Shown: positions 7,422-11,189 of the stretch, piece after piece
How positions within the stretch are numbered: position 1 is the stretch's first letter
Layout: each line of letters starts with the position of its first letter
Assembly (NCBI GenBank): GCA_038232935.1
Contig: JBBSMX010000137.1
Location: 1-11,189 of the forward strand
Source: JBBSMX01 sp038232935
GTDB taxonomy: Bacteria; Bacteroidota; Rhodothermia; Rhodothermales; JANQRZ01
Length of the DNA: 11,189 bases
Reading direction: 5' to 3'
Position numbers and translations under genes: made by a program
The notes under the pieces: model-generated
What the model was told of the DNA's origin: nothing
The model's database searches: none
Seen by the model: only the letters and a program-made list of their open reading frames with translations

Positions 7422-8291
7422 ATGCCCCGCTTCTTCGTCGCCTTCCTCCTGATCCTCGCTCTCGGGAGCGCCGTCGGTGCCCGCGCGCAGGATGCGCCGT
7501 CAGGTCCTCAGGGGAAGCTGTTCATCATAGGCGGAGGCGGGCGGCCACCGGCTATGGTGGACCGGATGATTGCAGAGGCCGGGGTGGGGGAGAGCGGCTA
7601 CGTCGCCGTCCTCCCGATGTCGAGCGCGACGCCGGACAGCGCGTTTATCTGGGCGAGCGAGCAATTCGTCGAGCGCGGCGTGGAGACGGTCTCGTTCGAC
7701 TTTGAGAAGGGGGAGACCCCTTCAGCGGCGCGGCTCGATTCCCTCCGCCACGCGCCCTTCATCTACATCTCCGGCGGCGATCAGGCCCGATTCATGGGCG
7801 TGGTGGCGGGAACGGCCATCGAGGAAGCCATCCACGAGGCGTACCGCGCAGGGAGCCTGATCGCGGGGACGAGCGCCGGAGCCGCCGTGATGAGCGAGCG
7901 GATGCTCACGGGCGACCAGCGCAAGCACCCCGAATACACCTCGACCTACGAGGTGATCGAGTCCGACAACATCGACCTCGCGCCAGGGCTCGGCCTCCTC
8001 ACCGGCGTCATCGTAGACCAACACTTCGTCGCGCGGAGTCGCTACAACCGCCTCCTCACCACCATCATTGAGTTCCCCGAGGTCATCGGCATTGGCATCG
8101 ACGAGTCCACGGCGATCCTCGTCCAGGGCCACCGGGCAGAGGTGGTCGGAGACGCGCAAGTGCTGGTGTTCGAGAATCCCGACGGCTCCGCCGAACGGCA
8201 GAATGGGAAACTCGGTGCCCGCCGCCTCCGCGTGGACGTGTACCTGCCAGGCGAGGTGTTCGAGCTCGGCGAGGGCGTTGACACCCGCTAG
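7422..8291 (+). CDS. Secreted cyanophycinase (peptidase family S51)
   Basis: A 289-residue serine peptidase with a Sec signal peptide (MPRFFVAFLL through ARAQ, about 1-23). The S51 core is complete: GGGG (37-40), ISGGDQ (116-121), the nucleophile elbow AGTSAGAA with S151, VDQHFVARSRYNRLL with D199, H201 and R205, and GIGIDESTA with E228. The H201-E228 spacing of 27 and the D-x-H-x-x-x-R pattern match what I recall of Synechocystis CphB (D172, H174, R178, E201, with Ser132 as nucleophile). The family cuts cyanophycin to beta-Asp-Arg dipeptides. The related dipeptidase E is shorter and lacks the long insert after the elbow. The signal peptide makes this an exported form, as with the extracellular CphE of Pseudomonas. 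An ATG at 7401 would add seven residues before the signal peptide and is less likely. It is the last gene of the SusCD operon and its stop codon overlaps that of the convergent S51 gene. Family assignment is strong; cyanophycin as substrate is probable but not proven. Confidence 0.88.
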   Translation: MPRFFVAFLLILALGSAVGARAQDAPSGPQGKLFIIGGGGRPPAMVDRMIAEAGVGESGYVAVLPMSSATPDSAFIWASEQFVERGVETVSFDFEKGETPSAARLDSLRHAPFIYISGGDQARFMGVVAGTAIEEAIHEAYRAGSLIAGTSAGAAVMSERMLTGDQRKHPEYTSTYEVIESDNIDLAPGLGLLTGVIVDQHFVARSRYNRLLTTIIEFPEVIGIGIDESTAILVQGHRAEVVGDAQVLVFENPDGSAERQNGKLGARRLRVDVYLPGEVFELGEGVDTR

Positions 8292-10246
8292 TTAGCGCCG
8301 AGGGTGATGGTCCGGTGTTGAACAGCCGTCCCGACGCGTACGCGGGCGAGGTACACGCCCGCGCTCAGCCTGCTGAGGTCGAGCTCGGCGCGGGCTTCGC
8401 CGGCCGAGATCCGGCCGAGGTCGCGCCGAAGCACTTCGCGGCCGAGGACGTCGTAAACGGCGAGGGTTGCCGTCCCGCCGGACCCGGCGTCGAAGCGGAA
8501 CGAAATCGGGCCAGAAGCGGGGTTGGGGTAGGCGATGAGGCGGCGCTCCCGCCGCCCCACTGCGACCGGCTCTGAGGCTGTGGGGGACGAGGAGAAGTCG
8601 AAGGCTTCCCCGTCGGCGACGACGTGGAGGAAGGCGTTGACTAGGGTAGGGTTGTTCCGCCGAACGGGGTAGTCCACGAGGTCGACGGACCGCGCGTCGA
8701 GGACGAGCGCGGGCACCGCGCCCTCCATCGTGGCCGTGCCCTCCTCGAACGCGAGCGTGCTTCCCTCAGCGAGGAGCACGCCGAAGGCCGACCGGCTCTG
8801 CGCGAGCCCCCACATCAGTCCGGTGATCTGGTTCTCCCAATGGCAACTGCTGGTGTCATAGGCGAGGGGTATGACGGTCAGGCCGTCGATGAGCTGGAGC
8901 GCAGGCACCGTCTCTAGGCGCCCGCCGTAGGAGGCATCGCACCGGTTCTCCGTGTTGAGGACGCTCGTGAGCCCGACCGTCCGGGCGTCGGTACCGAGGA
9001 AGAGGGCGGGGGTGCCCGCCGCGAGGTGGTCGCGGAGGACGGCACCCACAGCCGTCGTCGGAGCAGCATAAGCGGTGACTTCGTCGAGGTCGTTCCCTAC
9101 CCACACCTGCGCCTCGCACGCCGCAACGGCCGCGGCGAGATCGGCGTCATCCTGGCTGGCATCATCGAGGCCGACCTCGAACACGGGCTGGTCGGAGCCA
9201 GCGAGGGCGGCGGTCACGGCGGCGGCGGTCGCGGCGGCAGGTTCGGAAACCACGCACACGAGCGCGCCCGACCCCACGCGGCCACGCAGAGCCTCGACAC
9301 TGCCCCCTTCGCCGAGCCAAACGTCCGGGTCACCGCTCCCGTCGAGGACGGCAGAAAACGTCGGCGCGGCGAACGGGACCGGCGTGAAAGCTTGCTCCGT
9401 GCCCGGCGTTTCCACGACCGCGCCAGTGGCGACATCGGCGCGATATCCCTCCGTAAGCTGGACGAGGCGGATATCCGAGAGCGAGAGCGGCTGCCCTGCC
9501 TCCACCGTGGCCTCCGTTCGGTCCGTCGGGTAGAGCAGCGCGACGGTGCCGCCTCCGAGCACCTCACCTATGCCGTCGGGGGGGATGGCGAGGGCCGTGC
9601 CGTACGCGAGTCCGATCCCCGTTATCCATCGCCCCGCCGTGGTGTGGTAGTTCGCCAGCATAGCCAGCAGGCGCCCGAGCCGACCGCGCTCGTCGAAGTG
9701 CGTGTCGGCGAGGGCGTTGGGGAGTACGGAGAGGAAGTCATCCGTGAGCGAGATGTACGTCGTCGTGGGGTTGAGGAGCGCTTCGCGGGAAGAGAAGCTG
9801 CCGCGCCGCGCGTCGAAGACGACCTCGCTGAGCACCATAGCTCCCGCGCTCGTCCCCCCGAGGACACCTCCTCGGTCGAAAACCGTTTGGAGCGCTTCCT
9901 CGATGAGCGTGCCTTTCCAGCGGCTGATGTAACGCCACTGGTCGCCGCCCGGGAGGAACACCCCGTCGGCGGCCAGGACGGCGTCGCGGTTGGCGGGGTC
10001 GTTCGCCGCCGCCTGCGAGGGAATAGGGAGGTAGGTGACGGTCGCGCCCTCGTCGGCGAGGCGGCCTGGGATGGAGCTATCGGGGTTGTCGGCGTAGTCG
10101 AGGACAACCACGTGGTTGTTGGGCGCGTGGTCGACGAACCACGCGTACCCCCCAGGCGCTTCGCTGCCGCCGCCGACGAGGAGGAGGGAGCCCTGCGCGT
10201 GCGCGCTCCCGGCTAGAATTAGGAAGAGGAGATAGAAGCGGTGCAT
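8288..10246 (-). CDS. T9SS-exported two-domain cyanophycinase-like (S51) protein
   Basis: A 652-residue protein with a signal peptide (about 1-18, ending AHAQ). Domain 1 (about 19-245) is S51-like: LLLVGGG, FLPGGDQ (97-103), GGTSAGAM with nucleophile S133, and ADTHFDERGRLGRLL with D181, H183 and R187. The segment equivalent to GIGIDE reads GIGLAY (210-215), so the usual acidic residue is Tyr215. Domain 2 (about 325-525) looks like a degenerate S51 copy: VWVGNDLDE stands where the GGDQ loop should be, FLGTDART (D420) replaces the GTSAGA elbow, and CHWENQ (H469) sits at the DTHF position. The Ser-to-His spacing of 50 in domain 1 is mirrored by 49 in domain 2. Residues about 569-652 form a T9SS type A sorting tail: AYPNPASG, VYDVLGREV, LSAGVYLARV. 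It should therefore be surface-attached or secreted. It faces the SusCD operon and probably has its own promoter in 10247-10677. Its substrate may be cyanophycin or another peptide; the Tyr215 change makes this uncertain. Confidence 0.85.
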   Translation of the reverse strand: MHRFYLLFLILAGSAHAQGSLLLVGGGSEAPGGYAWFVDHAPNNHVVVLDYADNPDSSIPGRLADEGATVTYLPIPSQAAANDPANRDAVLAADGVFLPGGDQWRYISRWKGTLIEEALQTVFDRGGVLGGTSAGAMVLSEVVFDARRGSFSSREALLNPTTTYISLTDDFLSVLPNALADTHFDERGRLGRLLAMLANYHTTAGRWITGIGLAYGTALAIPPDGIGEVLGGGTVALLYPTDRTEATVEAGQPLSLSDIRLVQLTEGYRADVATGAVVETPGTEQAFTPVPFAAPTFSAVLDGSGDPDVWLGEGGSVEALRGRVGSGALVCVVSEPAAATAAAVTAALAGSDQPVFEVGLDDASQDDADLAAAVAACEAQVWVGNDLDEVTAYAAPTTAVGAVLRDHLAAGTPALFLGTDARTVGLTSVLNTENRCDASYGGRLETVPALQLIDGLTVIPLAYDTSSCHWENQITGLMWGLAQSRSAFGVLLAEGSTLAFEEGTATMEGAVPALVLDARSVDLVDYPVRRNNPTLVNAFLHVVADGEAFDFSSSPTASEPVAVGRRERRLIAYPNPASGPISFRFDAGSGGTATLAVYDVLGREVLRRDLGRISAGEARAELDLSRLSAGVYLARVRVGTAVQHRTITLGAN

Positions 10247-10526
10247 GAGGTGGAAGTTTGGGGGAGGGGGCTATGATGCCTTCACCGCCCGCACCAGGTC
10301 GTGTGGATACTCAGCAGGTCAGGCGATCACGAGTAGCCGTTCGCGTCTTCGCAAGGCGCGCGAGGGACAAGTCTCGGAGGAGGGCAATCCCGTGGGATCG
10401 GCCGACGAGCGCAACGCGGCGAAGGCCGAACGGAGGCCGTGAGCGACGATCAAATCGAAAGTCCACCCGGCCTAGAACATACCGTCTCCGGGCTACTATT
10501 CGTACGCAGAATCCACCCTCCGGCGC

Positions 10527-10564
10527 GAAACCTACGGCCGTCGGCAACGAAACGTAGGGCCGTC
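10527..10564. repeat. Pair of imperfect 16-bp direct repeats
   Basis: GAAACCTACGGCCGTC at 10527-10542 and GAAACGTAGGGCCGTC at 10549-10564 agree at 14 of 16 positions and start 22 bp apart, about two helical turns. CCTACG and CGTAGG inside them also form an inverted pair. Spacing of about two helical turns is typical of sites for a dimeric regulator, but chance duplication cannot be excluded. Confidence 0.4.
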
Positions 10565-10596
10565 TTGCCTCGCTCTACATTTTGCGCCTACGTTTG
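10565..10596 (+). promoter_or_regulatory. Candidate Bacteroidota-type promoter for the cyclase fragment
   Basis: TTG at 10565-10567 is followed after 21 bp by TACGTTTG at 10589-10596, an exact match to the TAnnTTTG -7 element of the Bacteroidota primary sigma factor. The spacing fits the known 19-21 bp range. Transcription would start near 10603 and run into the gene at 10678. The match is short, so this is a candidate only. Confidence 0.4.
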
Positions 10597-10677
10597 ACCG
10601 TCCACACGGCCTGTGGCGTTTCACCCCCGCGCCGTCAGCGGTCCGATGACACAACGGAATTCTGAAGCCTTTGATCG

Positions 10678-11052
10678 ATGGATACGCACGAGTCGTCCCG
10701 CCGAGGATATTCCGCGCTTACCGTCCACCGGGACCGGGGCGTGCTCTGGGTGTGCGATATCTCCCGCTCGTCGGGCTTCATCAACAGCGACGAGTTAGCC
10801 GAGCACATCGAGGCCTTCCTCCCGCGCCTTCACTGGGTCTCGTCGCTGGCGATCCACGCCATCCACGGCGAGCTCATACAGTGGACCGGCGACGGGTTCA
10901 TCGCGTGGTTCCCCCTCGAGGTCGAGCGGCAGTTGGGGCGGACCTGCAACCGGATCCTGGAGGCGATCTGGCACTTCACCGCCTTCATCAACATCACCCA
11001 GCTCTGTGTCGACTCGCCCCGGCCGTTCCGCATCCGGCACGGGCTGACCTAA
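10678..11052 (+). pseudogene. N-terminal part of a class III nucleotidyl cyclase homology domain protein, apparently truncated
   Basis: The open frame gives 124 residues. GVLWVCDISRSSGFI (21-35) matches the first strand of class III adenylate/guanylate cyclase homology domains, with D27 as a metal ligand candidate. HGELIQWTGDGFIAWFP (63-79) matches the central hairpin, with D72 as the second metal Asp. The frame then reaches FRIRHGLT, the start of the strand that normally continues with a glycine-rich turn and the second half of the domain. It ends there at a TAA directly overlapping the first 19-bp repeat. The C-terminal half, which supplies the transition-state Asn/Arg in this fold, is missing, so the product should be inactive alone. 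The likeliest explanation is disruption by an inserted element. A natural short protein is the alternative. The start has no Shine-Dalgarno sequence, as elsewhere in the window. Confidence 0.65.
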
Positions 11053-11069
11053 CGTCAGTCGCGGGTTGA
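11051..11069 (+). repeat. 19-bp direct repeat, copy 1, possible insertion element end
   Basis: AACGTCAGTCGCGGGTTGA begins within the TAA that ends the cyclase fragment. An identical copy starts 56 bp further on. Its placement exactly where the cyclase homology stops suggests the terminus of an inserted element. No matching inverted copy or target-site duplication lies within the window, so the element's type is not established. Confidence 0.5.
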
Positions 11070-11106
11070 AAAACAGCTTTTCTGCTCGATCATTCCACCC
11101 TAACAC

Positions 11107-11125
11107 AACGTCAGTCGCGGGTTGA
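11107..11125 (+). repeat. 19-bp direct repeat, copy 2
   Basis: Identical to the copy at 11051-11069 and in the same orientation. Both are preceded by a CCTAAC-like sequence (CCTAACG at copy 1, CCTAACAC at copy 2). Same-orientation copies are not the two ends of one simple insertion sequence. They fit a subterminal transposase-binding repeat or one element nested at the edge of another. Confidence 0.5.
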
Positions 11126-11161
11126 TCAGATCGAGGCAATTCCTGCGTAGCAGAGGTTCAG

Positions 11162-11189
11162 ATGCACCAGCTTCAGCAACGACACGCTC
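11162..11189 (+). CDS. Possible start of a reading frame leaving the window (transposase candidate)
   Basis: An ATG at 11162 follows AGAGG by 6 bp and opens nine codons (MHQLQQRHA) before the edge. Its position 37 bp inside the second repeat is where an insertion sequence would start its transposase. Nothing in nine residues can confirm this; it is listed only as a candidate. Confidence 0.2.

Larger units (their letters stand above)
10247..10677. other. Intergenic region between the T9SS S51 gene and the cyclase fragment
   Basis: This 431-bp stretch separates divergently oriented genes. Several small frames cross it on both strands, but their translations are Arg/Pro-rich with no recognisable domain or plausible start context, so none is called. 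It holds a candidate plus-strand promoter (10565-10596) and a pair of similar 16-bp repeats (10527-10564). The leader of the minus-strand S51 gene has no Shine-Dalgarno sequence. No strong minus-strand promoter is seen: TAGGTTTC and TACGTTTC inside the 16-bp repeats match TAnnTTTG at 7 of 8 positions but lack a well-placed TTG. Confidence 0.45.

Noticed and set aside
9026..10216. A plus-strand 396-codon frame opposite the T9SS S51 gene
   Set aside because: Arg/Glu/Gly-rich shadow; the minus strand encodes a signal peptide and S51 motifs here.
10311..10547. A 78-codon minus-strand frame in the intergenic region
   Set aside because: Arg-rich composition, no domain and no start context; it overlaps the repeat and candidate regulatory region.

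Overview
The window is GC-rich, densely coding bacterial DNA. A SusC/SusD outer-membrane pair, a type IX secretion (T9SS) sorting tail, start codons without clear Shine-Dalgarno sequences and a TAnnTTTG-type promoter motif together point to the Bacteroidota/Rhodothermota group. The high GC favours a Rhodothermota member (Rhodothermales-like). This is inferred from composition and gene families; no rRNA or marker gene is present.

Layout. Positions 1-114 (minus) hold the first 38 codons of an unrecognised gene that runs off the left edge. Positions 221-2446 (minus) encode an alkaline-phosphatase-superfamily phosphodiesterase fused to C-terminal TPR repeats. A 483-bp divergent intergenic region (2447-2929) follows, with a 12-bp tandem triplet just before the next gene. 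Positions 2930-8291 (plus) look like one operon: SusC/RagA-type TonB-dependent transporter, SusD/RagB-type lipoprotein, and a Sec-exported cyanophycinase (peptidase family S51). Facing it at 8288-10246 (minus) is a second, larger S51 protein. It carries an intact-looking first S51 domain, a degenerate second S51-like domain and a T9SS sorting tail. The two S51 genes converge so tightly that their stop codons share one CTAG palindrome. Positions 10247-10677 are non-coding, with a candidate promoter and short repeats. Positions 10678-11052 encode the front part of a class III nucleotidyl cyclase homology domain. It stops abruptly at the first of two 19-bp direct repeats, which look like the edge of an inserted element. 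A possible new reading frame starts at 11162 and leaves the window.

How the genes may work together. SusC/SusD pairs import oligomers made by surface or periplasmic hydrolases, usually of glycans, but RagA/RagB takes up peptides. Here the neighbouring hydrolases are two S51 enzymes, not glycosidases. The most economical reading is a locus for capturing cyanophycin (multi-L-arginyl-poly-L-aspartate) or another beta-aspartyl or acidic peptide. The T9SS-exported protein would bind or cut it at the cell surface, SusCD would import fragments, and the Sec-exported cyanophycinase would finish them. The substrate assignment is inference. No isoaspartyl dipeptidase, arginine-catabolic gene or dedicated regulator is visible in the window.
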